64,000 nt of DNA from Gayadomonas joobiniege G7 (GCF_000300815.1 NZ_AMRX01000003.1:62001-126000), one strand, 5' to 3'. Shown: positions 1-9,625, counted from the stretch's first letter. Notes: generated by a model not told the origin, from the sequence alone. Program-made: numbers and translations.

Positions 1-721
1 CAACGACAGTGAATAACGCGCGTGAGCCCACCAAATATTTAACCAATAGGTATTGGCTGGTATTGGTATCTTGATATTCATCAACCAGTAAATAGCGTAT
101 TTTGCGTTGCCAACGTTCACGAACTTCCTCTGAGCGCTTTAATAAGAGGGTAGGCACCAAAATTAAATCATCAAAATCAAATGCATTATATGCCGTCATT
201 TGTTTATGGTAGGCGTGATAAAATTCAGCTTGTAGTTTGCTTTCGTCGTCAGTTACTTGATTTAGCGCTTGTGGTGGCAATATTAAGTCGTTTTTCCACT
301 GTGATATTTTATTTTGCAGTGCGCGCAGTTTATCTTTGTCGCCATCATATACTTTTTCACTCAGGGCTTTTAAAAGTGCTAGGGTATCCTGATCATCAAA
401 CAAGCTAAAGGCGGCCTTGATGCCCAACGTTCGGGTTTCTTTTTTTATTATATTTAGGCCAAGGGTATGGAAAGTGGATACCATAAGTCCTTTGCCTTTA
501 CCGTTTGGTAGCGTTTGATTAATCCGCTCTTTCATTTCGCGGGCCGCTTTATTCGTAAAAGTGACTGCAGCAATCTGTTTTGCCGTATAACCACAGTGCT
601 CAATCAGATAAGCGATTTTATTGGTAATCACTCTGGTTTTACCACTACCGGCTCCAGCAAGCACCAAACAGGGTCCTTTAATGTAGCTGACAGCTGCAGA
701 TTGGGCGGGGTTAAGTTTCAT
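1..721 (-). CDS. rep: ATP-dependent DNA helicase Rep (5' part, cut by window edge)
   Basis: Rep is a superfamily 1A 3'-5' helicase that clears protein roadblocks ahead of the replication fork. The reverse strand reads from an ATG at 721 with an N-terminus very close to E. coli Rep ([14 protein letters not shown]). A Walker A motif GAGSGKT lies near residues 22-28, followed by the Ia-type stretch [17 protein letters not shown], the STFHTLG motif, and a Walker B-type [11 protein letters not shown] near residues 221-231. About 240 of an expected 670 residues are present; the rest lies before base 1. The gene follows waaA on the same strand after a 68-base gap, so the two may be co-transcribed. 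UvrD is the main alternative, but the N-terminus and the FSLFDDQD segment favour Rep. Confidence 0.93.
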   Translation of the reverse strand, partial: MKLNPAQSAAVSYIKGPCLVLAGAGSGKTRVITNKIAYLIEHCGYTAKQIAAVTFTNKAAREMKERINQTLPNGKGKGLMVSTFHTLGLNIIKKETRTLGIKAAFSLFDDQDTLALLKALSEKVYDGDKDKLRALQNKISQWKNDLILPPQALNQVTDDESKLQAEFYHAYHKQMTAYNAFDFDDLILVPTLLLKRSEEVRERWQRKIRYLLVDEYQDTNTSQYLLVKYLVGSRALFTVV

Positions 722-789
722 ATTCACGACCGGTAAAAACAATAAAACGGGCGCAAATTGTATGCTTTTACTGCCGCTAGCGCAAAAGT

Positions 790-2133
790 TTAACTGCGTA
801 TTCGCAATAAGCGAGTTAAGTTAATTGTTTGCTGGTGTGCTGGTTGTTTTTGCATACGTTTTGCAATCCGGTACTGATTGTCTATTAATTGTAAAGTTCT
901 TTCTGTCGCACCTTGCATTTTCTGCTGAGAGGATTTTGCGGCGGTTGCTAATCTCAGTCGGGCTTGTGTATCTTGCAATAGCTGAGCGACGTTATTTGCT
1001 AAACTGCTTTCAGTGACTAACAAGCTGGCATTTTGCTCAGTTAAATAATGGTAGCTGGTGGCAAAGTTAAACGTATAGGGGCCATGAATAATGGCTTTGT
1101 ATTGGCAAGCCGCTTCAAAAGGATTATGTCCGCCTCGTTCGACTAAACTGCCACCGATAAATACAATGTCGGCTAGGCTATTATATAAGTGCATTTCACC
1201 CAGCGTATCACCCACCAATACTTGCACTGTGCTTGCTAGCGGCCCTGTCAATTGACTTTTTTGTTGGCTGTTAAACGTTTTTTTGGCAATTTGATAGACA
1301 GGCAAAAACCGCTCAGGGTGGCGCGGCACTAGGATTAATAATAAGTCAGGCTGCTGCTTTAATAAATACTGATGCGCTTGCAAGATAATTTCATCTTCGC
1401 CTGGATGTGTACTCGCAGCTAACCATACTGGACGTTTTAATTTTAGTTGTTCGCCAAACGAAGTAATTTGACTTTTTTGTACGGCTGAAAGGTGAGTATC
1501 AAACTTTAAGTTACCTGTGACTTTTATTCGGTGCGCCCGGCAACCTAATTCGGCAAATCGCTTCCCATCAGTTGAATCTTGAGCGGCAACCACATCCAGT
1601 TTTTTCATCATTGAATTGGTCAGCTGGGCTAGTTTTTTATAACCTTTTGCTGAGCGTTCTGACATTCTAGCGTTCATGACAAAAATTCTGCAATGGTTCT
1701 TTTTAGCAGCATTGATGAGGTTAGGCCAAAGTTCGGTTTCCATCAGAATTAATACTTTGGGTTGCAGATGTTTTATAAAGCGATTTTGCAACCAAGGTAA
1801 ATCAAATGGTAAATAGCAATGATGAACACTTGAGGCAAAACTTTTGATTATCTGCGCCGAACCCGTTGGTGTTGTGCAGGTGACTGTAATGGCTTCGTGC
1901 GGATATTTTTCTAGCAGGGCTTTAATAATAGCGTTGGCGGCAATGGCTTCTCCTAGGGAAGCAACATGAACCACAAAACCCCCTTTTTTAGCGTTTAATT
2001 TTTTCTGGCTTTTGCATAAGCGCTCACACCAGCGTTTTTTATAATCTGGGTTTAGTTTAGCTTTTTTTAATAAACGCAATAACATCAGCGGCAATAAGAT
2101 ACGCATGAGTTGGCTATAGATAAAGTGCATCAT
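790..2133 (-). CDS. waaA: 3-deoxy-D-manno-octulosonic acid (Kdo) transferase, copy 1
   Basis: WaaA transfers Kdo from CMP-Kdo to lipid IVA at the inner face of the inner membrane, starting the LPS core. The 447-residue protein has an N-terminal hydrophobic anchor, then the GT30 signatures: [12 protein letters not shown] with the acceptor-side catalytic Glu near residue 63, [37 protein letters not shown] and [16 protein letters not shown]. It follows E. coli WaaA closely, including the FNF segment after the GPYT motif, and is slightly longer at the C-terminus. A second, more divergent copy lies at 11725-12990. Whether this copy adds one or two Kdo residues cannot be read from the sequence. It is transcribed away from the glycosyltransferase genes and towards rep. 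Confidence 0.93.
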   Translation of the reverse strand: MMHFIYSQLMRILLPLMLLRLLKKAKLNPDYKKRWCERLCKSQKKLNAKKGGFVVHVASLGEAIAANAIIKALLEKYPHEAITVTCTTPTGSAQIIKSFASSVHHCYLPFDLPWLQNRFIKHLQPKVLILMETELWPNLINAAKKNHCRIFVMNARMSERSAKGYKKLAQLTNSMMKKLDVVAAQDSTDGKRFAELGCRAHRIKVTGNLKFDTHLSAVQKSQITSFGEQLKLKRPVWLAASTHPGEDEIILQAHQYLLKQQPDLLLILVPRHPERFLPVYQIAKKTFNSQQKSQLTGPLASTVQVLVGDTLGEMHLYNSLADIVFIGGSLVERGGHNPFEAACQYKAIIHGPYTFNFATSYHYLTEQNASLLVTESSLANNVAQLLQDTQARLRLATAAKSSQQKMQGATERTLQLIDNQYRIAKRMQKQPAHQQTINLTRLLRIRS

Positions 2134-2243
2134 TCGGCGATTCCCTCAGCTTAATGACTTATATCTTGCTCTTTTGGCGTGTCATTGAGATGAAATAAAG
2201 ATGACGTATTTTTGAAGCTAACAAGTAGTCGTGAGTGGTTTAG

Positions 2244-3083
2244 ATGTTTAATTGGTCATTATTTAAAACAAAGATACGTTTTTATAAAAAATTAGGGTAT
2301 TGGCCAAATATAGAGCAACCAAAAACTTTTAATGAAAAAATTCAACACCGAAAGTTTTATGCCTATAACAATCCCTTATATAGTCTTTGTGCGGATAAAT
2401 ATCGCGTACGTGAATATGTTACCAATAAAATTGGAGAACAGCATCTCATCCCGTTGCTTGATGTGGTTGATAAACCTGAGCAGCTCAATTTAAACGCATA
2501 TGGCGAGCGCTTTGTGATCAAAACCACCCATGATTCGGGTGGGGTCTTTGTTTGCCGTCGCGGAAAGGTTAATACAGATCAACTGTTTAAAAAACTTGAA
2601 AAACATCTATCCCGGGACGCTGGAAAAAAACGGAACGAACACTGGTACTCTGAAATTCAGCCCAAAATCATCGTTGAAGCCTGTTTATTAGATAATGCTG
2701 GCAACTTACCGAACGACTATAAATTTCACATTTTTAATGCATCGGAAAAAACCGAGTATTACTTGCAAGTTGATTACGACAGAGGCAGCCAGCATAAACG
2801 AAGCATGTATGACCATCAGCGGCAATTAACGGATATTGGATTAGGAAAAAAAATTTATCAGAGATCGCTCGGCGAAATAAAAAATTATCCTCTGATGGTT
2901 GAATTGGCAAAATCGTTAGCGGCCGATTTTGATTATGTCAGGGTCGATTTATATAACATCAATGGACATATCTATTTTGGTGAGTTGACCTTTGCTCATG
3001 GTTCAGGTTTTCGCAAATTTAGCCCAAAAAAATATGACTGTGAGTGGGGGCAATTATGGCCTGAGCCTACGAACCAACTCTAA
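2244..3083 (+). CDS. TupA-like ATP-grasp protein
   Basis: This 279-residue protein resembles the TupA-like ATP-grasp family, whose members occur in polysaccharide loci and are named after a teichuronopeptide biosynthesis protein. Family-like features are the N-terminal segment YWPNIEQPKTFNEKIQ, then LCADKYRVREYV, and the nucleotide-binding-like stretches FVIKTTHDSGG and PKIIVEACL. Near the C-terminus VRVDLYNINGHIYFGELTF carries the acidic and polar residues expected for metal-ATP binding. It probably joins an amino acid or other carboxylate to a sugar of the LPS core or surface polysaccharide; the substrate is unknown. No signal peptide is visible. It reads with the gene at 3128 after a 44-base gap that contains a good ribosome binding site (AAGAGGAAG). 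Confidence 0.8.
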   Translation: MFNWSLFKTKIRFYKKLGYWPNIEQPKTFNEKIQHRKFYAYNNPLYSLCADKYRVREYVTNKIGEQHLIPLLDVVDKPEQLNLNAYGERFVIKTTHDSGGVFVCRRGKVNTDQLFKKLEKHLSRDAGKKRNEHWYSEIQPKIIVEACLLDNAGNLPNDYKFHIFNASEKTEYYLQVDYDRGSQHKRSMYDHQRQLTDIGLGKKIYQRSLGEIKNYPLMVELAKSLAADFDYVRVDLYNINGHIYFGELTFAHGSGFRKFSPKKYDCEWGQLWPEPTNQL

Positions 3084-3127
3084 TCGCGCGCTCGTTGGCT
3101 AAAATAAAACGGTAACAAGAGGAAGTT

Positions 3128-3937
3128 ATGAAAAAACAAATAGTTTGTATCCATTGGGGAGACAAATACGGGCCAAGCTATGTAAACCGTTTGTATGCAA
3201 TGGTTGCGCGTAATATAACCCCCCCTTTTCGGTTTGTATGTTTTTGCGATGACGCAGCAGGCATGCGCGAAGAAATCGAGTGTTTTGACTTACCGCCAAT
3301 AAACTGTGAAATACCGAAAACCCGTAAAGGGATCTGGCCTAAAAGTCGACTTTGGAACCAACAACTTGGCGATTTAACTGGACCCTTTTTATTTATGGAT
3401 TTAGATTTGGTCATCACCAGCAATCTAGATGCATTTTTTGAATATGGCGATCCAGACGATGTTATTTTAGCGCCAAACCCGACCAATCCATTTGAAAGGT
3501 TGGGTCAAACCTCAGTTTACCGAGCGCCAGTCGGTAAGCTTTATCCTTTGCTGCAACAGTTTGAAAAAGATCCAAAAGCTTTAATCGAGCAATATACTTT
3601 TGAACAAAGATACGTTACCCGAAATGCCCCAGGTGGTGTGAAGTTATGGCCGAAAGTTTGGGTCAGGCATTTTAGGCGTCATTGTAGACGGCCGTTTCCA
3701 TTGAACTATTTTTTGCAATCAAAACTTCATGAAAACGCAAAAATAGTCATTTTTCCAGGAGGATTGGGTCCGCAAGATGCTATCAATGGGGTTCACCACA
3801 AGAAGTATGGCGATCATCTGCCGCCATTACAGTATATCCGCAACGGCATAATCGGCAAGCGCCACGAAAGTTTATGGAAACATTTAAAATACTACATTTT
3901 GCCAACTCAGTGGGTTAAAGACCTTTGGCGTGAATAA
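3128..3937 (+). CDS. Putative glycosyltransferase (GT-A-like, DxD motif)
   Basis: The 269-residue protein starts with a short beta strand (KKQIVCIHWGDKYG) and carries FLFMDLDLVITSNLDAFF near residues 89-106. The DLD triplet in that setting is the usual metal-nucleotide-sugar site of GT-A glycosyltransferases. A second conserved-looking segment, FPGGLGPQDAINGV, lies near residues 209-222. I recognise the fold type but not a characterised family; it may be a core oligosaccharide transferase judging only by its neighbours. It follows the TupA-like gene in the same direction. Its last 23 bases overlap the end of the convergent GT4 gene, so the two share a compact 3' junction without room for a separate terminator. 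Confidence 0.65.
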   Translation: MKKQIVCIHWGDKYGPSYVNRLYAMVARNITPPFRFVCFCDDAAGMREEIECFDLPPINCEIPKTRKGIWPKSRLWNQQLGDLTGPFLFMDLDLVITSNLDAFFEYGDPDDVILAPNPTNPFERLGQTSVYRAPVGKLYPLLQQFEKDPKALIEQYTFEQRYVTRNAPGGVKLWPKVWVRHFRRHCRRPFPLNYFLQSKLHENAKIVIFPGGLGPQDAINGVHHKKYGDHLPPLQYIRNGIIGKRHESLWKHLKYYILPTQWVKDLWRE

Positions 3938-4949
3938 GCTGTTGGTAAAAGTCCAACATGGCTAAATTGGCATTTTCAACATAGTGAGCACTCAGATCGG
4001 GCTGATGGCGCTCAGGTTGGTTTAGTAAAAATTCGTCTATTCGATTAGCGAGATCCGCTTCGTCGTTTACTTTAAACAAAGCACCGCCATAATCATCGAT
4101 TAATTCTTTGCAGCCACCAATATCAGAAGCAATAACAGGCGTTCCTGCATCCATAGCTTCTAATATGACTCTGGGTAAGGGCTCAAAGCGGCTAGGACAC
4201 ACTAATAAATCAAAACATTGATATAAATCTTTTATATCATCACGAAAGCCGACAAACTGAATGCGGGGGTCGTTTTGTGCAAGCTCTCTAAGTTGCCGCT
4301 CATCGCCACCGTTGCCAAAAAAACGCACTTTCAATTGATGATACTCAGGCCTTATTTGCAGCGCATTAATCAGTGTATCCCAACCTTTACTATTGTGGTA
4401 ACGACCAACGGCCGCAAGTAAAATGTCTTGATCGTCAACACCAAGCCCTGACCGTAACGTTTGTCTTTTTTGTGCACTTATTTGGGCATGTGGGGTGAGT
4501 GAGTTATTAGCTTTGTGAATGAGACCTTTAAACCAAGGGGTTATTTCGTTCACCTGCCAGCGAGCGTTACAGACCAGACCATCCATCTTTTTAAACCCCC
4601 TGCCATTGGCACTAATGTGCAGTGTAGACAAAGTTGCTGCATTCGGTTGCAGGTTTGCCACTAAACGGGTTGCACGGCGAAGGTGGCAATGAATCACGTC
4701 CGGTTTTAATTGACTAAAAAGTTGTTTCAGCCTCCGACCGGTAAACCATTGATGATGAACTTCAATTAACTTAACCCGTTTGTCTAAACGATCAACAATT
4801 GAGCGTTGGTTTTTTCGGTGGCCTTTTCGAATGATTAGAGTTACCTGATGATTTTTTATTTGTTGATTACAAGACTCTGCGGTTGAGCGTTCTGAACCGG
4901 CAAAACCGCGCGAAAATATGATATGGACTATGTGTAAAGGTACAGTCAT
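3915..4949 (-). CDS. GT4-family glycosyltransferase
   Basis: A 344-residue GT-B fold glycosyltransferase. The N-terminus IVHIIFSRGFAGSERSTAE is the usual first strand with a glycine loop. The C-terminal Rossmann domain contains LLAAVGRYHNSKGWDTLI, RIQFVGFRDDIKDLY and CPSRFEPLPRVILEAMDAG, whose E-x7-E motif (near residues 257-265) binds the nucleotide sugar in retaining GT4 enzymes. Acceptor and sugar are not readable. It is the only minus-strand gene among the plus-strand transferases and ends convergently, with a 23-base overlap, against the gene at 3128. It starts about 115 bases from the divergent GT4 gene at 5066, so the gap 4950-5065 should hold both promoters. Confidence 0.85.
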   Translation of the reverse strand: MTVPLHIVHIIFSRGFAGSERSTAESCNQQIKNHQVTLIIRKGHRKNQRSIVDRLDKRVKLIEVHHQWFTGRRLKQLFSQLKPDVIHCHLRRATRLVANLQPNAATLSTLHISANGRGFKKMDGLVCNARWQVNEITPWFKGLIHKANNSLTPHAQISAQKRQTLRSGLGVDDQDILLAAVGRYHNSKGWDTLINALQIRPEYHQLKVRFFGNGGDERQLRELAQNDPRIQFVGFRDDIKDLYQCFDLLVCPSRFEPLPRVILEAMDAGTPVIASDIGGCKELIDDYGGALFKVNDEADLANRIDEFLLNQPERHQPDLSAHYVENANLAMLDFYQQLIHAKGL

Positions 4950-5065
4950 CGGTGAGTGTTTAACAAAGCCTTAAATATAAAAAGTTTACCTCCTTAATAT
5001 GACATTAAAATGTAAATATTTATGTTTACACTAGGTTGCTATCATATTGTCTAAACATTGTTTAA

Positions 5066-6127
5066 ATGCCGCATAATAATCGTCAAACCAAGTTGCCATT
5101 GGTGATTTTAGGAAATTCAAATCGCCGATTTTCCGGCGTAACCTCGACCATGTTACAAGTGCTGGAAGTTCATCAGCATCTAATCCCAGTGCGAGTATTA
5201 GGCGGCCATCATTTGCCCAAAAAAGAGCTGGCAATTAGTTTTTGGCAAGCGATAAAATTGATCCGTCGAGCTGGTAAAAATCAGCAACCTGTTGTTTTTC
5301 ATGCTCGTCGCAATGATGAAATGATTCAAGCCTTGCTGCTTAAAAAGTTAACACAAAATGGCATAAAAATTCTTTTTACATCAACCGCGCAGCGCCATCA
5401 CTCCAGGTTTACCAAACAACTGATGCTTCGTATGGACGGGGTTATTTCCACTTGTCAAGCGGCTGCAAACTACTTAACCATAGCACCAATGGCCATTATC
5501 CCACACGGGATAAATACTAAGGTCTATTATCCACCAGCGGATAAACAACAGCTGGCGTTAGAACTAGGGTTTGCAAAAGGCCCTTTAATTGGCATTTTTG
5601 GGCGCGTGCGTAAGCAAAAAGGCACAGATATGTTTTTGCAAGCCTGTCTTGACGTTTTACCAAAGTTTGCAACCGCGCAAGCCATTGTGTGTGGCGCGAT
5701 TGATGATTCAGAGCTGGTGGCTGAATTCAAGATTCAATTACAGCAAGCGGGGTTAGATCAGCGCGTGCATATTTTAGCTGAGCAAAGTTTCAGCCGTGCA
5801 CAACAGCTGATGCAAGCATGCGATATAGTCACCGCGCTAAGTAAAAATGAAGGTTTTGGTCTAACAGTGCCTGAAGCAATGGCTTGTGGCTGCGTTGTAA
5901 TTGCCAACCGGGCTGGGGCTTGGCCGGAAATTATTCGCGATGGCGAAAATGGTTTTTTATTGGCAGAGCGAACTCAAACTGAATTGAATATGAAATTAGA
6001 ACAAATCTTAGGTGACCCATCGAAGGGGGCAGAAATAGCTGCTTGTGCGCAACAGCAGGTTGTGACTCATTTTAGGGTAGAACAGGAAGCCAAACAATTG
6101 ATCGAGGTTTATCAAACGCTGAGCTAA
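5066..6127 (+). CDS. GT4-family glycosyltransferase
   Basis: A 353-residue GT-B glycosyltransferase with an N-terminal LVILGNSNRRFSGVTSTM and a C-terminal domain carrying GIFGRVRKQKGTDMFL and SKNEGFGLTVPEAMACG, the E-x7-E motif of GT4 enzymes. The N-terminus resembles LpcC-type mannosyltransferases that add a hexose to inner core Kdo, but this is memory of family style, not proof. The ATG at 5066 has no clear Shine-Dalgarno sequence; a TTG at 5090, a few codons before LVILGN, would also give a complete domain, so the start is uncertain. It is divergent from the GT4 gene at 3915-4949 and leads the plus-strand run of core genes. Confidence 0.85.
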   Translation: MPHNNRQTKLPLVILGNSNRRFSGVTSTMLQVLEVHQHLIPVRVLGGHHLPKKELAISFWQAIKLIRRAGKNQQPVVFHARRNDEMIQALLLKKLTQNGIKILFTSTAQRHHSRFTKQLMLRMDGVISTCQAAANYLTIAPMAIIPHGINTKVYYPPADKQQLALELGFAKGPLIGIFGRVRKQKGTDMFLQACLDVLPKFATAQAIVCGAIDDSELVAEFKIQLQQAGLDQRVHILAEQSFSRAQQLMQACDIVTALSKNEGFGLTVPEAMACGCVVIANRAGAWPEIIRDGENGFLLAERTQTELNMKLEQILGDPSKGAEIAACAQQQVVTHFRVEQEAKQLIEVYQTLS

Positions 6128-6138
6128 AGCTGAAAATA

Positions 6139-6167
6139 TTGACAACACTGTGACAGCTTAAGGTAAT
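6139..6167 (+). promoter_or_regulatory. Candidate sigma-70 promoter before the GT2 gene
   Basis: A perfect -35 hexamer TTGACA (6139-6144) is followed after 17 bases by GGTAAT (6162-6167), which matches four of six -10 positions. It lies 41 bases before the start of the GT2 gene at 6208. A downstream TTATCC gives no proper spacing. Confidence 0.35.
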
Positions 6168-6207
6168 TTCTGTTATCCTAGTCATTATTTTTTTAATTTG
6201 CCAAATC

Positions 6208-6978
6208 ATGACTCAACGCCCCCCAATATCTTGTTTTGTAATTGCTTGCAACGAAGCTGACCGAATTGAAGCTTGTTTGCAGTCTTTGGCTGGCTGGGTT
6301 GACCAACTGATAGTTTTAGACTCTGGCAGTCAGGATAGTACGGTTGAAATTGCCCAGCGTTACGCTGATCATGTGTATCAAACTGATTGGCCGGGGTATG
6401 GCCCACAACGTAACCGAGCTTTAGGATATTGCAAGCATGATTGGGTGCTTAACATTGATGCAGATGAACGCTTATCGCAAGGCGCGAAAGATGAAATTGA
6501 TGCCCTGTTAGCAAAACCAGACTTAGATATTAATTTTGTAAAGATCCCTTGGCATACCTATTTGTTTGGAGGGCTCGTAAAACGAGGTCGTTATGCCAGC
6601 CCGCAAGGCAAACTTTTTTATAAAGTTGATGCACAATTCAAAAACTCTCAAGTCCATGAAACTTTGCAGTTGCCTAACGAAAAAGTTGCGGTACTCAAGT
6701 CTCCTGTATTCCATTATAGCTGGCGCAGTTATCAACATGCTCAGGAGAAACATCTTAAATATGCGGCTTTGTTAGCAGAAGAAAAATATGCAAAAGGTAA
6801 ACGTAGCTCTTTAAGTTTTGCAGTGCTGCGCTTTTTTACCGATTTTATTCAGCAATATTTTTTCCGAGCTGGTTTTTTAGATGGTAAACGAGGTTTTTTT
6901 ATGGCCATGATCTTAGCCCAATATGGGTTTCATAAATATGCGGCGCTGGCTGCTTTAACCATGGCTGAAAAAAAATGA
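6208..6978 (+). CDS. GT2 glycosyltransferase, WaaE/LgtF-like
   Basis: A 256-residue family 2 inverting glycosyltransferase of the type that adds beta-glucose to heptose I (WaaE, LgtF, KdtX group). Signatures are the N-terminal CFVIACNEADRIEACLQSL, the IVLDSGSQDSTVEIA nucleotide site near residues 35-50, and DWVLNIDADERLS near residues 79-91 with the metal-binding acidic triplet DAD. The C-terminal part has the basic KHLKYAALLAEEKYAKGK segment followed by hydrophobic stretches that can attach to the membrane. It overlaps the next gene by four bases (ATGA), indicating translational coupling. A related GT2 lies at 7968-8729, so the locus carries two paralogues, perhaps with different acceptors. 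Confidence 0.87.
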   Translation: MTQRPPISCFVIACNEADRIEACLQSLAGWVDQLIVLDSGSQDSTVEIAQRYADHVYQTDWPGYGPQRNRALGYCKHDWVLNIDADERLSQGAKDEIDALLAKPDLDINFVKIPWHTYLFGGLVKRGRYASPQGKLFYKVDAQFKNSQVHETLQLPNEKVAVLKSPVFHYSWRSYQHAQEKHLKYAALLAEEKYAKGKRSSLSFAVLRFFTDFIQQYFFRAGFLDGKRGFFMAMILAQYGFHKYAALAALTMAEKK

Positions 6979-7958
6979 AAATACTGCATGTTTTAGTCAC
7001 CAGAGTATCTCTACCTCCGCGTAAGTATGGCGGCACTCAGCGTGTAGTCTGGTCATTAGCTCAGGCGCAAAAGGCACAAGGACATCAAGTAAGGTTTTTG
7101 TGGGGAGATGCCCCCGAAGTGCCAGTCGGCACAATTAAAGCCATTAAAGGGCAACCACTGAACCCGTTAATTGGAGATTGGCCGGATATCGTACACTTTC
7201 ATAAAGCACCCGATGAGCCAATTGATAAACCTTATGTTGTCACCGAACATTTTAATTCGCAGCAAGCCTGCGAGTATGACATCAATACAATTTTTTTATC
7301 TAAAAAACACGCCCAGCTCAACGGTGCCAATTGTTATGTCTACAACGGCCTGGATTGGTCGCTATATGGTGAACCTAACTTAGATTCAGCAAAAAAATAC
7401 ATTCACTTTCTTGGGAAAGCGAAAACCGCAACTAAAAATATTCAAGGTGCTATTTCGATTAGTCGACAAGCTTCAAAAAAACTATATGTTTTGGGTGGTC
7501 ATAGATTTAATTTTGGTCGAAACGCGTATCATTGTTTGGCACCGAATGTTCGTTTTAAAGGTATGGTTGGCGGTGAGAAAAAAAATCAATTAATTGCTAA
7601 TTCTGCGGCGCTTTTATTACCGGTTCGCTGGCATGAACCTTTCGGCCTTGCATATATCGAAAGTTTATATTTAGGATGCCCTGTTTTTGCGACACCATAT
7701 GGCTCATTGCCCGAGCTTATTGAAGATCCGTCGACCGGTTTGTTATCTGATAAAAGCAAAGTGTTAGCCGAAGGGTTAGCTGATTTAAATAAGTTTGATC
7801 GCAGAGCCTGCCATTATTCTGTTAAAGATCGATTCAGTGCCCAAACAATGGCACAAGGGTATCAAACCTGTTACGAAAAGGTGTTGGCCGGTGAGCAACT
7901 CAACACCAGAAAACCAGCCAGCCGCGGCGGTTTAACTGAGTTATTACCATTTAGCTAA
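6975..7958 (+). CDS. GT4-family glycosyltransferase
   Basis: A 327-residue GT-B glycosyltransferase. The N-terminus KILHVLVTRVSLPPRKYGGTQRVVWSL carries the glycine-rich acceptor loop KYGGTQ. The C-terminal half has ALLLPVRWHEPFGLAYIESLYLG with the retaining E-x7-E motif near residues 221-229, followed by GCPVFATPYGSLPELI. The middle region YIHFLGKAKTATKNI is the first strand of the second Rossmann domain. It is translationally coupled to the preceding GT2 gene by a four-base overlap and followed nine bases later by the next GT2. The sugar and acceptor are unknown; the context indicates LPS core assembly. Confidence 0.83.
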   Translation: MKILHVLVTRVSLPPRKYGGTQRVVWSLAQAQKAQGHQVRFLWGDAPEVPVGTIKAIKGQPLNPLIGDWPDIVHFHKAPDEPIDKPYVVTEHFNSQQACEYDINTIFLSKKHAQLNGANCYVYNGLDWSLYGEPNLDSAKKYIHFLGKAKTATKNIQGAISISRQASKKLYVLGGHRFNFGRNAYHCLAPNVRFKGMVGGEKKNQLIANSAALLLPVRWHEPFGLAYIESLYLGCPVFATPYGSLPELIEDPSTGLLSDKSKVLAEGLADLNKFDRRACHYSVKDRFSAQTMAQGYQTCYEKVLAGEQLNTRKPASRGGLTELLPFS

Positions 7959-7967
7959 GGATTTACC

Positions 7968-8729
7968 GTGACTGTAAAACCCATCAGTGTTTATTTTATC
8001 ACTCTCAACGAATCAGCAACCATTGCTGAAGCGATTCAATCAGTGCAAGCGATTGCCGATGAAATTATCGTGGTTGATTCTGGTTCGACCGATAACACAG
8101 TCGAGATTGCTGAATCACTGGGTGCTCGTGTGATTAAACAAAGCTGGTTGGGGTTTTCGGCGCAAAAGTCTTTTGCGATGAAACAATGTAGAAATGATTG
8201 GGTTTTTAACCTGGATGGGGATGAAATTGTTCCTGAAAATGTAAATAAGGAAATAATGCAACTTGTTGCCAGTGATTGCTGTGATGCCATCCGAGTGAAC
8301 TTTGAAGACATTTTTATGCAGCAACCTATGCACAAAAAGTCTCATAAACGTTCCATTGTGCGGGTGTTTAATCGGCATAAAGTGCGTTACCCCCAAGATC
8401 GCTTGGTGCACGAAAACGTGATTGTAGAAGGCAAAGTTGCACAAATTAATGGCTGTATTATCCATCATGGTTATGCCGATGTGGGAAATCTGATGGCAAA
8501 ACAAAATAAGTATTCGAGTCTATCAGCGAAAGAAAAGTATAAAAAAGGTAAAAAAGCATCTTTGTTAAAACTTTTTGGTGTTTTTCCTGTTATGTTTTTA
8601 AAAGAGTACCTTATCCGTAAAATGTTCTTATCGGGCGTTCGCGGTTTTGTTCACGCCATGATCTCTGCCATGTATGCATTTTTAAAAGAAGCAAAACTGT
8701 ATCAAGCAGAAAAAACTAAAAGGAGATAG
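7968..8729 (+). CDS. GT2 glycosyltransferase, WaaE/LgtF-like (second copy)
   Basis: A 253-residue family 2 glycosyltransferase with a GTG start preceded by AAGG at 7957-7960. It shows the same plan as the gene at 6208: YFITLNESATIAEAI, EIIVVDSGSTDNTVEIAESLG, and DWVFNLDGDEIVP carrying the acidic metal site near residues 80-82. The C-terminal basic segment KYSSLSAKEKYKKGKKASL precedes a hydrophobic stretch, VFPVMFLKEYLI, that may anchor it to the membrane. Only two bases separate it from the DUF6492 gene. It probably adds a beta-linked hexose to a second position of the core; this assignment rests on family and neighbourhood only. Confidence 0.87.
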   Translation: MTVKPISVYFITLNESATIAEAIQSVQAIADEIIVVDSGSTDNTVEIAESLGARVIKQSWLGFSAQKSFAMKQCRNDWVFNLDGDEIVPENVNKEIMQLVASDCCDAIRVNFEDIFMQQPMHKKSHKRSIVRVFNRHKVRYPQDRLVHENVIVEGKVAQINGCIIHHGYADVGNLMAKQNKYSSLSAKEKYKKGKKASLLKLFGVFPVMFLKEYLIRKMFLSGVRGFVHAMISAMYAFLKEAKLYQAEKTKRR

Positions 8730-8731
8730 GT

Positions 8732-9625
8732 ATGAGTTTGGGCGCTGTTTTGCCGCTGTCGGTTCGTGGTAGTTATGATGTTGATGATTTAGGACGCACA
8801 GAAATATTATTAAAGTCTTTATCAGAATTTACCCCCTCAGGGTTCTTTAATTGCTTTTTAATCGTAACACCGCCAGATGAGGTTGAAGTGGTTCGAAAGC
8901 GCATCCAGCCTTGGAGTGAAAGGTTCCCGATCCGTGTTGAAAGTGAAGAAACCTTAGTGCCTGAACTAAAAAAACATCGCCATATTCGGGGGTGGCGCAA
9001 ACAGCAGTTGGTAAAATTAGCTGCGGCTAATTATTTACCAGATGGTTTTTACCTTACTTTTGACGCCGATGTTATTTGCTTGCGGCCGATAAAAGAATCG
9101 CAACTAATTATCAATAATAAAGCGATAATACAATACGAAAAAAGGGCTCTGCACCCGAAGTGGTGGCGATCGTCTGCTCGTATTTTAAAAGTATCAACAA
9201 AGCTTGGTGATCCAGAAATAGGAATGTCGGTCACACCGGCTATATTAGCGACTGAATTAAGTAAAAATGCGATGCAGCATATTGGCGGGAAAAAACACTG
9301 GGCTGACTATTTATGTCGCTTACACAACCCCAAAAACCCTAACAATTGGCGTTTGTCACGTTTTTTACAGCTTAAATGGACAGAGTATTCGTTATACTAT
9401 TTGTCTGCTTTAAAAAGCGACTTATTGCACAATTACCACATTTGTTGTGGCAACAGGGAGCGGCCACAACAACTGCTGGTCCATGATGCCCACCCTTTTG
9501 AAAGTTGGCAGCCAGCAAAAACTTTTGCTAAAGATCAAACTGGCTTATTTTGTGTGGTCGGCAGTAAATCAATGTTAGAACCGGCCGAGGTTTGGCAAAC
9601 CGTGGCACCTTATATCAAAAAATAA
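8732..9625 (+). CDS. DUF6492-like putative glycosyltransferase
   Basis: A 297-residue protein that resembles the DUF6492 family, which is glycosyltransferase-like and common in polysaccharide loci. Visible features are the N-terminal LGAVLPLSVRGSYDVDDLGR, the segment RHIRGWRKQQLVKLAAANYL, and YLTFDADVICLRP near residues 108-120, where DAD is a GT-A type metal site. The C-terminal half is rich in aromatic and basic residues and has no recognised motif. No signal peptide is present. A good ribosome binding site (AGGAG) overlaps the end of the preceding gene. Function is inferred only from the DxD-type motif and the position between core transferases and gmhA. Confidence 0.7.
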   Translation: MSLGAVLPLSVRGSYDVDDLGRTEILLKSLSEFTPSGFFNCFLIVTPPDEVEVVRKRIQPWSERFPIRVESEETLVPELKKHRHIRGWRKQQLVKLAAANYLPDGFYLTFDADVICLRPIKESQLIINNKAIIQYEKRALHPKWWRSSARILKVSTKLGDPEIGMSVTPAILATELSKNAMQHIGGKKHWADYLCRLHNPKNPNNWRLSRFLQLKWTEYSLYYLSALKSDLLHNYHICCGNRERPQQLLVHDAHPFESWQPAKTFAKDQTGLFCVVGSKSMLEPAEVWQTVAPYIKK

